A stretch of 64,000 nt of DNA from CAVYWD01 sp963772225 (GTDB lineage: Bacteria > Myxococcota > Myxococcia > Myxococcales > UBA5297): assembly GCA_963772225.1 (NCBI GenBank), contig CAVYWD010000006.1:1-64000 (forward strand), given 5' to 3'. Of the stretch, positions 34,640 through 43,022 are shown one piece after another. Under the pieces are notes generated by a model. It had not been told where the DNA came from and did not search any database. It was given only the letters and a program-made list of their open reading frames with translations. Both the position numbers and the translations under genes were made by a program. The number at the start of each line of letters is the position of its first letter. Position 1 is the stretch's first letter.

Positions 34640-36274
34640 ATGAGCACAGTCACCGCGGGCAAACTCGGCCTGGACTCCCCTCGGACCGAGCCCCTGGCGC
34701 CGAAGGCGGCCGGGCGCTTCGACAAGCTCTGGAAGACCGAGGATTGGTGGTCGGTCTGGATCGGGCTCGGCACGGTCCTCATCGCGCTCGTCGCTTTCTG
34801 GGCCGGCAGCCCCATCAAGGACTGGGCGGTCACGCCGGGGAAGTGGGCGGAGGTGAGCGCCATCGGGCGCGACTTCGCCAAGAACGGCAGCGGGTACTTC
34901 GTCATCTTCTTGTTCTTCGTCGTCAGCTTCGGGGCGTCGATGGCCATCATGGGCCACTCGGTTTGGCGCTTCGTCGCGGGCTTTGCCGCCCTCTTCGCCG
35001 CGTCGCTGGCCATCTTCTACGCGGCCGGGTGGAAGGTGATGCAGGACTTCAACGTCGAGGCGCCGCTGTTGGCGCTCATCGTGGGCTTGGCGGTCTCGAA
35101 CCTCGTCGCGACGCCGGAGTGGATCAAGGTATCGCTGCGGACCGAGTACTACATCAAGACCGGCATCGTCCTGCTCGGCGCGACGCTCCCTCTCTCGCTC
35201 ATCGTCACCGCCGGCCCCATGGCGTTCCTGCAGGCGACCCTCGTCTCGGTGTCGACCTGGCTGACCATCTACCTGGTGGCCACGCGGGTCTTCAAGCTCG
35301 AGCCGCAGTTCGGCGCGGTGCTCGGCGCTGGAGGGGCGGTCTGCGGCGTTTCGGCGTCCATCGCCGTCGGCGGGGCCGTTCAGGCCAAGAAGGATCACAT
35401 CTCCATCGGCATCGGCGTCGTCACCGTCTGGGCCATCGTGATGATCTTCTCCCTCGCCATTGCCTTGAAGGCGCTGGTGCCCGGCACCCTCGCGCCGGGC
35501 GTGGCGGGAGCCTGGGTCGGGACCTCCGAGTTCGCTGATGCCGCGGGGTTCGCGGTGGTGGCGGAGCTGGCCTCTCGGGTCGGCGACGCGCCGATTCAGA
35601 CCTTCACGCTCATGAAGGTCATCGGCCGCGACATCTGGATAGGCATTTGGTGTCTCGTCTTGGCGGTGGTCTCAGTGATGTATTGGGACGAGAAGCAGCC
35701 CGGGGCTTCAAGGCGAGTGGGCGCCGGCATCGTCTGGGAGCGCTTTCCCAAGTTCGTCTTCGGCTTTCTCCTCGCCTCCATCGTCATCAGCTTCATCGCC
35801 GCCAAAGGCCCGGAGGGCCACCTCGGCAAGGCCGGCTGGGAGGGCAAATACCGCGGAGCCGCGTACAAGTCCGACTTCGCCGCTTACGTGATCCCCGCCG
35901 GGTTCCAGGAGAAGCTGAAGGTCGACGCGCAGAAGCGGACTCTGACCTTCCAGGGTCTCATGTCGCGCGAGGACCTCAAGGCTTTGACGGCGGCGGCGAC
36001 GCCGGACCAGGTGCGCGCGCTGAGCCAGCTCAGCACCGCGTCGAGCTGGTTCGAGAGCGTCCTCTCGCCCAACGTGATCGGACCGATCAAACAGCTGCGG
36101 TCCTGGGCCTTCGTCTTTTGCTTCCTCTGCATCGGCCTCTCGACGCGGTTCAAGGACCTGGCGACCTTCGGCATGAAGCCGTTCTGGGCCTTCACCGTTG
36201 GCGTGCTGGTCAACGTACCTTTGGGTTTCTTCCTCTCTGCCGTCCTGTTTCGGTCGTTCTGGTCGCGGTTCTGA
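34640..36274 (+). CDS. YeiH/UPF0324-type putative sulfate exporter
   Basis: 544 residues; ATG 34640 follows GATGGAGGGATTCA. About 11-12 membrane helices. Family segments: TEYYIKTGIVLLGATLPLSL, QFGAVLGAGGAVCGVSASIA and TLMKVIGRDIWIG, then FIGLSTRFKDLATFG-like helix text near the C-terminus (CIGLSTRFKDLATFGMKPFW). It is about 200 residues longer than YeiH, with a long N-terminal part and a soluble insert between helices near residue 400. YeiH proteins are annotated as sulfate exporters on thin evidence; transport of an oxyanion is possible. Neighbouring cytochrome may be linked. Confidence 0.85.
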   Translation: MSTVTAGKLGLDSPRTEPLAPKAAGRFDKLWKTEDWWSVWIGLGTVLIALVAFWAGSPIKDWAVTPGKWAEVSAIGRDFAKNGSGYFVIFLFFVVSFGASMAIMGHSVWRFVAGFAALFAASLAIFYAAGWKVMQDFNVEAPLLALIVGLAVSNLVATPEWIKVSLRTEYYIKTGIVLLGATLPLSLIVTAGPMAFLQATLVSVSTWLTIYLVATRVFKLEPQFGAVLGAGGAVCGVSASIAVGGAVQAKKDHISIGIGVVTVWAIVMIFSLAIALKALVPGTLAPGVAGAWVGTSEFADAAGFAVVAELASRVGDAPIQTFTLMKVIGRDIWIGIWCLVLAVVSVMYWDEKQPGASRRVGAGIVWERFPKFVFGFLLASIVISFIAAKGPEGHLGKAGWEGKYRGAAYKSDFAAYVIPAGFQEKLKVDAQKRTLTFQGLMSREDLKALTAAATPDQVRALSQLSTASSWFESVLSPNVIGPIKQLRSWAFVFCFLCIGLSTRFKDLATFGMKPFWAFTVGVLVNVPLGFFLSAVLFRSFWSRF

Positions 36275-36750
36275 GGTCCTGGAGAGCGACCTGGCAAGGA
36301 AGGTCAGGCAGGCCCTTCGGCGCGAAATCTTGCGCAGGATGGCAAAGACTTCAGGCTCCAGACCCCGGGCCCCAGGGAATGCTGTTCCTGAAGCCTGGGG
36401 TCTGGAGCCTGAAGCCCTGGCAACCCTCGTTGGTTCCGGCTCGTCCGGGTTAGGCTGTCCGCTCGCGACGAGTGTCAGCGCATTGCGCCAAGACCGAGGG
36501 GCTGTGCGACGATGGCGCAGCCCTCGGCTCCGCCGCGCCACAAAAAGGCTGAACGAGCCGATAAATCGAATGTTTGATCCAGGGCTCGGGCGCGGCCTCA
36601 AGCTCTTCTCGAGCCTCGCAGCCCGCGCCGAATCGAGCGAGGCGCGCGGCCAGGCCGAAGGGGCGCGGGGCATTTGGAGCGCCGTTCACCAAGCCCGCGC
36701 GGTCGCCTGCGCGGATTTTATGCGCAGGACGTGCCGCAGACGGGGAAGCG
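36275..36750. other. spacer with repeat copy 3, no gene seen
   Basis: Between the transporter and the PhnD-like gene. Besides the palindromic repeat (36311-36454) no coding signal was found on either strand. Confidence 0.5.
36311..36454. repeat. palindromic intergenic repeat, copy 3
   Basis: Begins GGCCCTTCGGCGCGAAATCT and ends near CGTTGGTTCCGGCTCGTCCG. Core AGGCTCCAGACCCCGGGC / GCCTGGGGTCTGGAGCCT around CCCAGGGAATGCTGTTCCTG. Left flank matches copy 2 (GCGAAATCTTGCGCAGGATGG), right flank matches copy 1 (GGTTCCGGCTCG), so the full unit is about 140 bp. Confidence 0.88.
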
Positions 36751-37806
36751 ATGCCTCCGGCGATGCTCTCCAACGGCGTTCCGAGCTCGGCCCCTCCCGG
36801 CGCCCCGCGCCGCCGCGGCGGGAGGTCGGCGTCGCCGCGCTCCGACCGGAGCCCCAGGCGAGGAACAGCGCCGCGCCCTTGGCTCCAGGCGCTCTGCGCC
36901 GCGTCCCTCGCCCTGGGGCATGCGGCAGCCGCGCACGCGGCGGACTCGGCGCCCGCTTCGCCCGAGGCGCGGGCGGAAGCCAAGCCGCCGGTGCGGCTCG
37001 GGGTGGTCACCTTCTACAACCCGCGGCTGATGTTCCTGAAGTACCAGCCGCTGGTCGACTACCTGACCGCGAGGACGGGGATGCGCTGGGAGCTCGTCAT
37101 CAGCGGCTCCTATGAGAACACCGTCGAAGCGCTGTGCAGCGGCGCGCTCTCGGTCGCCTACCTGGGGCCGCTCACCTACGTTCGGGCGCACGAGCAGTGC
37201 GGCGCGAGCCCGGTCGTCAAGCTCCTCACCAAGGGCCGCCCCACCTTCCAGAGCCTCATCGTCGTCCGCCAGGACAGCGGCATCCGCAGCCTGAAGGACT
37301 TGCGCGGGAAGAGCTTCGGCTTCGGGTCTCCTTTGTCGACCTCATCGCACATCGTCCCTCGCGCCATGCTCGAGAGGGCTGGGCTGCGGCCGGGCGCCGA
37401 CGTGCGATGCCGCTACTACATGCACCACGAGAGCGCGGTGCGGGCGGTGCTCCTGGGCGAAGTGGACGCGGCCGGCGTGCGCGATATCGTGGGCGAGTCG
37501 TTCGCGGGCCGCGGGCTCAGGGTCCTCGACCGCTCGGAGCCCCTGCCCAACTTCCCGCTGGTGGCCGGCCCCGGGGCCGCTCCGGGCGCCGTGCGCGAGA
37601 TGGTGCGCGCGCTGGTGGAGGTCCCTGCGGCGGACCCTCGGGCCCGCGCCGCCATCGCGGGCTGGGACGAAGAGCTCGCGGGCGGATTCGCGGCGGCCGA
37701 GAGCGCGCAGTTCGAGCCGCTGCGCGCCCTCGGCGAGCGGATCTTCGGCCCGCGTTGGACGGCGCTCCCCGAGAAGGCGCTGGAGTGCGAAGGCGGGGGG
37801 CGCTGA
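36751..37806 (+). CDS. PhnD-like periplasmic binding protein, sensor input of the adjacent kinase
   Basis: 351 residues; ATG 36751 follows GGGGAAGCG. An Arg/Pro-rich leader precedes a signal segment (PWLQALCAASLALGHAAAAHA). The domain opens VRLGVVTFYNPRLMFLKYQP and has LCSGALSVAYLGPLTYVRAH, SLKDLRGKSFGFGSPLSTSS and AVRAVLLGEVDAAGVRDIV, the layout of phosphate/phosphite/phosphonate binding proteins (PhnD). No permease or ATPase gene follows. Instead its stop overlaps the start of a membrane histidine kinase (TGATG), so the protein most likely senses a ligand for the kinase. Ligand unknown. Confidence 0.85.
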   Translation: MPPAMLSNGVPSSAPPGAPRRRGGRSASPRSDRSPRRGTAPRPWLQALCAASLALGHAAAAHAADSAPASPEARAEAKPPVRLGVVTFYNPRLMFLKYQPLVDYLTARTGMRWELVISGSYENTVEALCSGALSVAYLGPLTYVRAHEQCGASPVVKLLTKGRPTFQSLIVVRQDSGIRSLKDLRGKSFGFGSPLSTSSHIVPRAMLERAGLRPGADVRCRYYMHHESAVRAVLLGEVDAAGVRDIVGESFAGRGLRVLDRSEPLPNFPLVAGPGAAPGAVREMVRALVEVPAADPRARAAIAGWDEELAGGFAAAESAQFEPLRALGERIFGPRWTALPEKALECEGGGR

Positions 37807-39275
37807 TGAGGCTCGGTCTGCGCGCCAGGTTCTTCCTCTACTCGAACGCGCTGATCCTGGTGACGATGTCCCTGGTGACGTACTTGGGCGTCGAGCTCGA
37901 GCGCCGCTCCCGCCGCGAGGCCATCGCCCAGCGCGGGCTCTCCATCGCCGAGGTCCTGTCCATTCCCATCACCGACGCGCTCCTCTACCAGGAGCTCGGC
38001 CTCATCGTGGAGGAGGGGCTCATCGACAACTACGTGGGCGAGGTCCTGGAGCGCAACGAGGACCTGGTGCGCTACGTGGTGGTGACTGACGCGTCGGGCC
38101 GGGTGACGAGCTCCAACCGCTGGGAGCTCCTGGGCAAGCGCTTCGCCCGCGCCTTGGGGCCGGACGCCGCCGAAAGGCCGGTCGCGGTCGACGAGCGGAT
38201 CGACGCCTCCGGGGAGCCGGTCCTGGAGGTCCGCGCGCCGCTCCACGTCTCCACCCGGTTCTGGGGCTCGCTTGCGGTGGGCTTCTCGCTGGCGCCGGTG
38301 AAGGAGCAGGCGCGCGCCCTGGGCCGGAAGGCGGTGCTGGTGGCCCTGGTGCTCCTGCTCGGCAACTCGCTGCTCACCGCTGCATACGTCGAGTCGCTGA
38401 TCCGCCCGGTGCTCGCCCTCAATCGGAAGATGCGAAGGGCCGGCCTGGGCGACCTCACGGTGCGCGCCGAGGCAGGGCGCAGCGACGAGGTCCGGGAGCT
38501 GGGCGAGGCCTTCAACCGGATGATGGCCGAGCTGGAGCAAGCGCGCGCCCGGGAGAAGGCTCAGGAGGCGCGCCTGGCGCGCGCCGAGAAGATGGCCGCG
38601 GTGGGGACGCTGGCGGCCGGCGTGGCCCACGAGGTCAACAACCCGCTCGCGGGGATTCTCCTGTGCCTGGACATGCTGGAGGCGGCCCCGGCGGACGCCG
38701 GGGCGTGCCGGCGCTACCTGGCGCTCGTGCGCGACGGCATCCAGCGCATCGAGCACACGGTGGTGAACCTCCTCGACTTCTCGCGGCCTCGCGAGGTCCA
38801 GGCCTGCCGCACGTCGCTGAGCGATCGGCTGCGGCGCGTGGCCGACCTCGCGAGCTACCAGCTCCGCAAGAGCGGCGTGGAGGTTCGCTTCGAGCTCTCG
38901 CCCCGCGACGCCGTTCTCGCCGACCCGTTCCAGATGGAGCAGCTGTTCCTGAACCTGGTGCTCAACGCCATCCAGGCCATGCCGCGGGGCGGCCTGCTCA
39001 CCCTCCGGACCGCGCCTGCGCCCGGCGGGGTCGTCGCGGAGGTGGTCGACACCGGTGCGGGCATCCCGGAGGAGATCCGCTCGCGGGTCTTCGACCCGTT
39101 CTTCACCACGCGCGAGGTGGGCCAGGGCACCGGCCTGGGCCTGTCGGTGAGCTACGGGATCGTCGCGGCCCACGGCGGGACCATCGACCTGGAGAGCGAG
39201 GCGGGCAAGGGCTCGCTCTTCCGCGTGGTGCTCCCGGCGGCGCCCGCCGCAGCGAGCGCGGAGGCCTCGCCGTGA
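37806..39275 (+). CDS. membrane histidine kinase (NtrB-like)
   Basis: 489 residues. Two membrane helices (FFLYSNALILVTMSLVTYLG and AVLVALVLLLGNSLLTAAYV) bracket a periplasmic sensor domain of about 140 residues. HAMP follows (RPVLALNRKMRRAGLGDLTV), then HisKA with the phospho-acceptor in GVAHEVNNPLAGILL, and the HATPase with NLVLNAIQAMP (N box), VVDTGAGIPEEIRSRVFDPF (G1), FFTTREVGQGTGLGLSVSYG (F/G2). Complete and without damage. It overlaps the binding protein before it and the response regulator after it by 1 and 4 bp, so the three form one signalling unit. Confidence 0.93.
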   Translation: MRLGLRARFFLYSNALILVTMSLVTYLGVELERRSRREAIAQRGLSIAEVLSIPITDALLYQELGLIVEEGLIDNYVGEVLERNEDLVRYVVVTDASGRVTSSNRWELLGKRFARALGPDAAERPVAVDERIDASGEPVLEVRAPLHVSTRFWGSLAVGFSLAPVKEQARALGRKAVLVALVLLLGNSLLTAAYVESLIRPVLALNRKMRRAGLGDLTVRAEAGRSDEVRELGEAFNRMMAELEQARAREKAQEARLARAEKMAAVGTLAAGVAHEVNNPLAGILLCLDMLEAAPADAGACRRYLALVRDGIQRIEHTVVNLLDFSRPREVQACRTSLSDRLRRVADLASYQLRKSGVEVRFELSPRDAVLADPFQMEQLFLNLVLNAIQAMPRGGLLTLRTAPAPGGVVAEVVDTGAGIPEEIRSRVFDPFFTTREVGQGTGLGLSVSYGIVAAHGGTIDLESEAGKGSLFRVVLPAAPAAASAEASP

Positions 39276-40649
39276 CCGCTCCCTTCGGCCGGGTGCTCAT
39301 CGCCGAGGACGAGCCCATCCTCCGGGTCGCGCTCGCCGACGCCCTGAGGAAGGAGGGGTGGGAGGTGAGCGTCGCCGAGGACGGCGTCGCCGCCCTCCAG
39401 CTCTTCGAGCGCCAGCCCCGCGAGCTGGTGTTGGCAGATCTGATGATGCCGCGGATGAGCGGCCTCGAGCTGCTCCGTCACGTCAAGTCGCTGCAGGGGG
39501 CCGCGACCTTCGTGATGATCACCGCGCACGGAACGGTGGACACCGCCGTGGAGGCGATGCGCCTGGGCGCGGCGGACTTCATCACCAAGCCGTTCTCCAT
39601 CCCCCAGCTCCTGCTCCGCCTGGAGAACGTGCGCTCGATTCGGCTCCTCAAGGAGCAGAACACCCGCTTGCAGGAGCAGCTCGAGCGGCGCTTCGCCTTC
39701 GGGAACATCGTGGGCAAGAGCGAGAAGATGCAGAAGGTCTTCGAGCTCATCCGCGTGGTGGCGGCCTCGGACGCGAGCGTGCTGGTCCAGGGGGAGAGCG
39801 GGACGGGCAAGGAGCTGGTGGCCTCGGCCATCCACTTCAACTCGCCGCGCCGCGCCGGGCCCTACGTGCGCGTGAGCTGCGCGTCGCTCCCGGAGTCGCT
39901 GCTCGAGGCGGAGCTCTTCGGGTGCGAGCGCGGCGCCTTCACCGGCGCGACCGAGCGCCGCCTCGGCCGCTTCGAGGCGGCGAACAAGGGCACGCTCTTC
40001 CTGGACGAGATCGCCGAGCTGCCGCTCAGCTTCCAGGTGAAGCTCCTGCGGGTGCTCCAGGAGAGGCAGATTCGAGCGGCTCGGCTCCCACAAGTCCCAC
40101 GACATCGACGTGCGCATCGTCGCCGCGTCGCTGCGCCCGCTGGATCAGGAGATAGCCCTTGGGCGGTTCCGGGAGGACCTCTTCTTCCGCGTCAATACCG
40201 TCACCCTCAACCTGCCGCCGCTGCGCGAGCGTCGCGAAGACATCCCGCTCCTGTGCCAGGTCTTGCTCAAGGACCTCACCCGCGACCGCCAGAAGCCCGT
40301 CGAAGGGCTGGATGCCGAAGTGCTCGCGCTGTTCGACGAGTACCCGTGGCCGGGCAACGTGCGCGAGCTGAGGAACGTCCTCGAGCGGTCGGCGCTCTTC
40401 TGCGCGGGCGATCGCATCACCCGCGAGAGCCTCCCGGCGCCGCTGCGCGCCCTTCCGGCGCAGGCGCCGGCCCCGACCGGCGGTGAGGTGCCGTCGCTCG
40501 AAACCGCCGTCAAGAAGGCCGAGCTCGAGGCAATCCGCGCCGCCTTGGAGGCGACGCACGGCCGGCGCGGCGAGGCCGCGGAGCTGTTGGGCGTCAGCCG
40601 AAAGACGCTCTGGGAGAAGATGCGGCTGCTCGGGCTCTCGGAAGATTGA
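39272..40649 (+). CDS. NtrC-type sigma-54 response regulator (one frameshift)
   Basis: 458 residues if one base at 40070 is dropped. GTG start inside the kinase stop (GTGA). Receiver: VLIAEDEPILRVALADAL, phospho-Asp in LVLADLMMPRMSG, Lys in ADFITKPFS. AAA domain: VLVQGESGTGKELVASAIHF (Walker A), ELFGCERGAFTGATE (GAFTGA loop for sigma-54), GTLFLDEIAELPLSFQVKLL (Walker B). The frame breaks after LLRVLQERQ; in the next frame FERLGSHKSHDIDVRIVAAS continues exactly as the family requires, then ERREDIPLLCQ, YPWPGNVRELRNVLERSALF and a Fis-type helix-turn-helix (GRRGEAAELLGVSRKTLWEK). It should activate sigma-54 promoters in answer to the PhnD-like sensor. Confidence 0.9.
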
Positions 40650-40682
40650 AGAATCGAGCGCGGCCTTTCGGGTTCTTTTGCG

Positions 40683-40910
40683 GAGACGCCGTCCGCGAGG
40701 AAGCTCGGCGCGTCCCTGCCTCAAGTCACCCAAGAATCGGCGGCCGCCGGGCAGGCAGGGGGGGAAGCGCTGGCGCAGAAGATCGGGGCGAAGCTCCAGG
40801 ACCAGGCCGCGAGCGGCTCGAAGTCGCTCACCGCGCCGGCGGGCCGAACAGCGCCTCCAGCGCTGTGGGCTCGGGGCGAATCGCCCTGGGCTCGCCGGCG
40901 ACCTTCATGA
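40683..40910 (+). pseudogene. 3' fragment of the DUF2059-like gene
   Basis: Continues from ETPSARKLGASLPQVTQESA into GGEALAQKIGAKLQDQAASG and on to a TGA at 40908. It lacks start, signal and the first 109 codons. It shows the unshortened ending of the DUF2059-like gene at 31738, since the codon that is TAG there is CAG here. Confidence 0.85.
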
Positions 40911-41396
40911 CTGCCGCGGGGTCCTTGAGCCCGTGGCCCGTGTTGAGCAGTACCGCCGTCCACGACGGCTGCAAGAGGCCCAGGCGCGAGGCTTCCTGGA
41001 GACCCGCGAGCGCCGCCGCGGCGGCCGGCTCGCCGAAGACGCCGCTGCCTCGGGCGAGCGCGGGGATGGCCTGGAGGATCTGCCCGTCGCTCACCTTCAC
41101 CGCGAGTCCGCGCGAGGCGGCCAGCGCGCGCAGGGCGGCCTCGCCGTCGCGCGGGACGCTCACCGCGATGCTGTCGGCGGCGGTCTCTCCGGGCGCGGGG
41201 CGGAGAGGCTCGCCCGAGAGGAAGGCGTCGGCGATGGCCGCGCTCCCGGCGGCCTGGACCGCGAGCAGCCGCGGAGGGCTGTGGAGGAGCCCTATCCGCA
41301 AGAGCTCCTCGAACCCCTTCCAGACTCCGGAGAGGATGTTGCCGTCGCCCGTCGGGACCACGACGAGGTCCGGCGCCTCGAAGCCCAGCTGCTCCG
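40683..41396. repeat. 714-bp direct repeat, right copy
   Basis: Partner of 32065-32778. This copy keeps the whole threonine-synthase-like gene but only the 3' end of the DUF2059-like gene; the left copy is the reverse. It begins 34 bp after the response-regulator stop. Confidence 0.93.
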
Positions 41397-42072
41397 CGAT
41401 TTCGAAGGCCGCCGTCTTCTTGCCTTCGCGCGTGTACGGGTTGAAGCCGGTGCTGCGGTTGTACCAGCCGTACCGGCGGGTGGCCTCGAGGCACAGGTCG
41501 AAGGCCTGGTCGTAGGTTCCCTCCACCGCGAGGACGTCGGCGCCGAAGGCGAGGAGCTGGGCGAGCTTGGCCCGCGGCGCGCTCTGGGGCACGAAGATGC
41601 GCGCCTTCATCCCCGCGGCCGCGGCCAGGACCGCGGTGGCGCTGGCGGCGTTGCCGGTCGAGGCGCAGGTGACGAGCGGAACGCCCAGGTCGCGGGCGCG
41701 CGCGAGGACCACGGCGCTCGCGCGGTCCTTCAGCGAGGCGCTGGGGTTTCGGCCTTCGTCCTTGACCCATACGCGCAGAAGCCCGAGCTCGCGCGCGAGC
41801 CGGGGCGCTTCGACGAGCGGCGTGAAGCCCACCGGCGGCCCCTCGAGCCGCTCCGAGACCGGGAGCAGGGGCGCGTACCGCCACATTGTGCGGTCGGGGT
41901 CAACGGCCAGGCGCTCGCGGGTGAGCGCGGCCCGCGCCGCCGCCCAGTCGTACTGCACCTCGAGGTTCCCGCCGCAGGACGGGCAGACGTAGGTGAAGGG
42001 CGCCGCGGGCGTCTCTTGCGCGCAGCGGTCGCAGACGAGCCCCGTCGCCAGGGATGCGAGGCGCGAGGTCAT
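40828..42072 (-). CDS. threonine-synthase-like PLP enzyme with zinc-ribbon start
   Basis: 414 residues from ATG 42072, overlapping the carbamate kinase stop (ATGA). An N-terminal zinc knuckle (LVCDRCAQETPAAPFTYVCP) is seen in archaeal-type threonine synthases. The PLP lysine is in NPSASLKDRASAVVLAR near residue 115; STGNAASATAVLAAAAG binds the cofactor phosphate; PTGDGNILSGVWKGFEELL is the second loop. It belongs to fold type II. Placement in a catabolic carbamoyl cluster rather than with homoserine genes makes threonine synthesis less likely than a lyase or ammonia-eliminating role. Its last 569 bp are duplicated at 32210-32778. Confidence 0.85.
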   Translation of the reverse strand: MTSRLASLATGLVCDRCAQETPAAPFTYVCPSCGGNLEVQYDWAAARAALTRERLAVDPDRTMWRYAPLLPVSERLEGPPVGFTPLVEAPRLARELGLLRVWVKDEGRNPSASLKDRASAVVLARARDLGVPLVTCASTGNAASATAVLAAAAGMKARIFVPQSAPRAKLAQLLAFGADVLAVEGTYDQAFDLCLEATRRYGWYNRSTGFNPYTREGKKTAAFEIAEQLGFEAPDLVVVPTGDGNILSGVWKGFEELLRIGLLHSPPRLLAVQAAGSAAIADAFLSGEPLRPAPGETAADSIAVSVPRDGEAALRALAASRGLAVKVSDGQILQAIPALARGSGVFGEPAAAAALAGLQEASRLGLLQPSWTAVLLNTGHGLKDPAAVMKVAGEPRAIRPEPTALEALFGPPAR

Positions 42073-43019
42073 GGGACGACCCAGGTGCCCGCCCGGCGGT
42101 CGAACGCGGCCATGAGGTGAGGCGGGTCGGTGATCAGCGCCTCCTTGCCGCCGCCCTCGAGGTAGTCGACGACCGCCTCGATCTTCGGCTTCATGCTCCC
42201 GGGGGCGAACTGGCCCTGGGCGAGGTACCGCTTCGCCTCGGCGGCGGTCATCTGGGCGATAGGCCGCTCGCTCGGTTTCCGGAAGTCGATGCACACCCGC
42301 TCCACCGCCGTGGAGATGACGAAGACGTCCGCGCCCAGCGCGCGGGCGAGCAGGCTGGACGCCAGGTCCTTGTCGATGACCGCGTCCACGCCGTGGAGCG
42401 CGCCGTCCTCGTGCTCGACGACCGGGATGCCGCCGCCGCCGGCCGCCACCACCACGGCGCCGCCGTCGACGAGCTTGCGGATGACGTCGAGCTCGATGAT
42501 CTCCCGTGGCGCCGGGGACGCCACCACCCTGCGAAAGCCCCGCCCGGAGTCTTCCACCACAGTCCAGCCGTCCCGCCGCTGATGCTCGCGGGCGACCGCC
42601 TCGGTCATGAACGAGCCGATGGGCTTTTCGGGCGCGAGAAACGACGGGTCGCCGCGGTCGACCCGCGTCTGCGTGACCACCGTGGCGATGGGTGGCCGGT
42701 CTTTCCAGCCGCGCATCTCGTTATGGAGCGCCATCTGGATCTGGTAGCCGATGGCGCCCTGGGTGTCCGCGCCGCAGGAGTCGAGCGGCACCTCGTGCAG
42801 CTCGCCCCTCGCGAGCTCGCTGCGGCGCAGAATGAAGCCCACCTGCGGCCCGTTCCCGTGCGTGAGGACGATGCGGGTGCCCCGCTTTAAAAGGGCGGCG
42901 ACATGCCGGACGGTCTCCTCGACCGCGTGGTACTGGTCGGGCACGCTGCGGTGGCGCTCGTCGGCGATGAGCGAGTTGCCGCCGATGGCGATGAGCGCGA
43001 GCTTCGAGGCAGTCTCCAT
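42069..43019 (-). CDS. arcC: carbamate kinase
   Basis: 316 residues. Carbamate kinase makes ATP from carbamoyl phosphate. Motifs: LALIAIGGNSLI at the start, IVLTHGNGPQVGFILRRSEL near residue 50, PLDSCGADTQGAIGYQIQMA, VVAAGGGGIPVVE near 205, AVIDKDLASSLLARALGADV and GSMKPKIEAVVDYLEGG near the end. Length typical. It lies 3 bp after the PLP lyase and overlaps the threonine-synthase-like gene by 4 bp. With YgeW nearby this completes a route from a carbamoylated metabolite to ATP. Confidence 0.95.
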   Translation of the reverse strand: METASKLALIAIGGNSLIADERHRSVPDQYHAVEETVRHVAALLKRGTRIVLTHGNGPQVGFILRRSELARGELHEVPLDSCGADTQGAIGYQIQMALHNEMRGWKDRPPIATVVTQTRVDRGDPSFLAPEKPIGSFMTEAVAREHQRRDGWTVVEDSGRGFRRVVASPAPREIIELDVIRKLVDGGAVVVAAGGGGIPVVEHEDGALHGVDAVIDKDLASSLLARALGADVFVISTAVERVCIDFRKPSERPIAQMTAAEAKRYLAQGQFAPGSMKPKIEAVVDYLEGGGKEALITDPPHLMAAFDRRAGTWVVP

Positions 43020-43022
43020 CGG

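Noticed and set aside
32065..41396. 7.9-kb segment as a classical transposon or prophage
   Set aside because: No transposase, integrase, terminal inverted repeats or tRNA is present; flanks are gene duplicates, pointing to homologous-type rearrangement.
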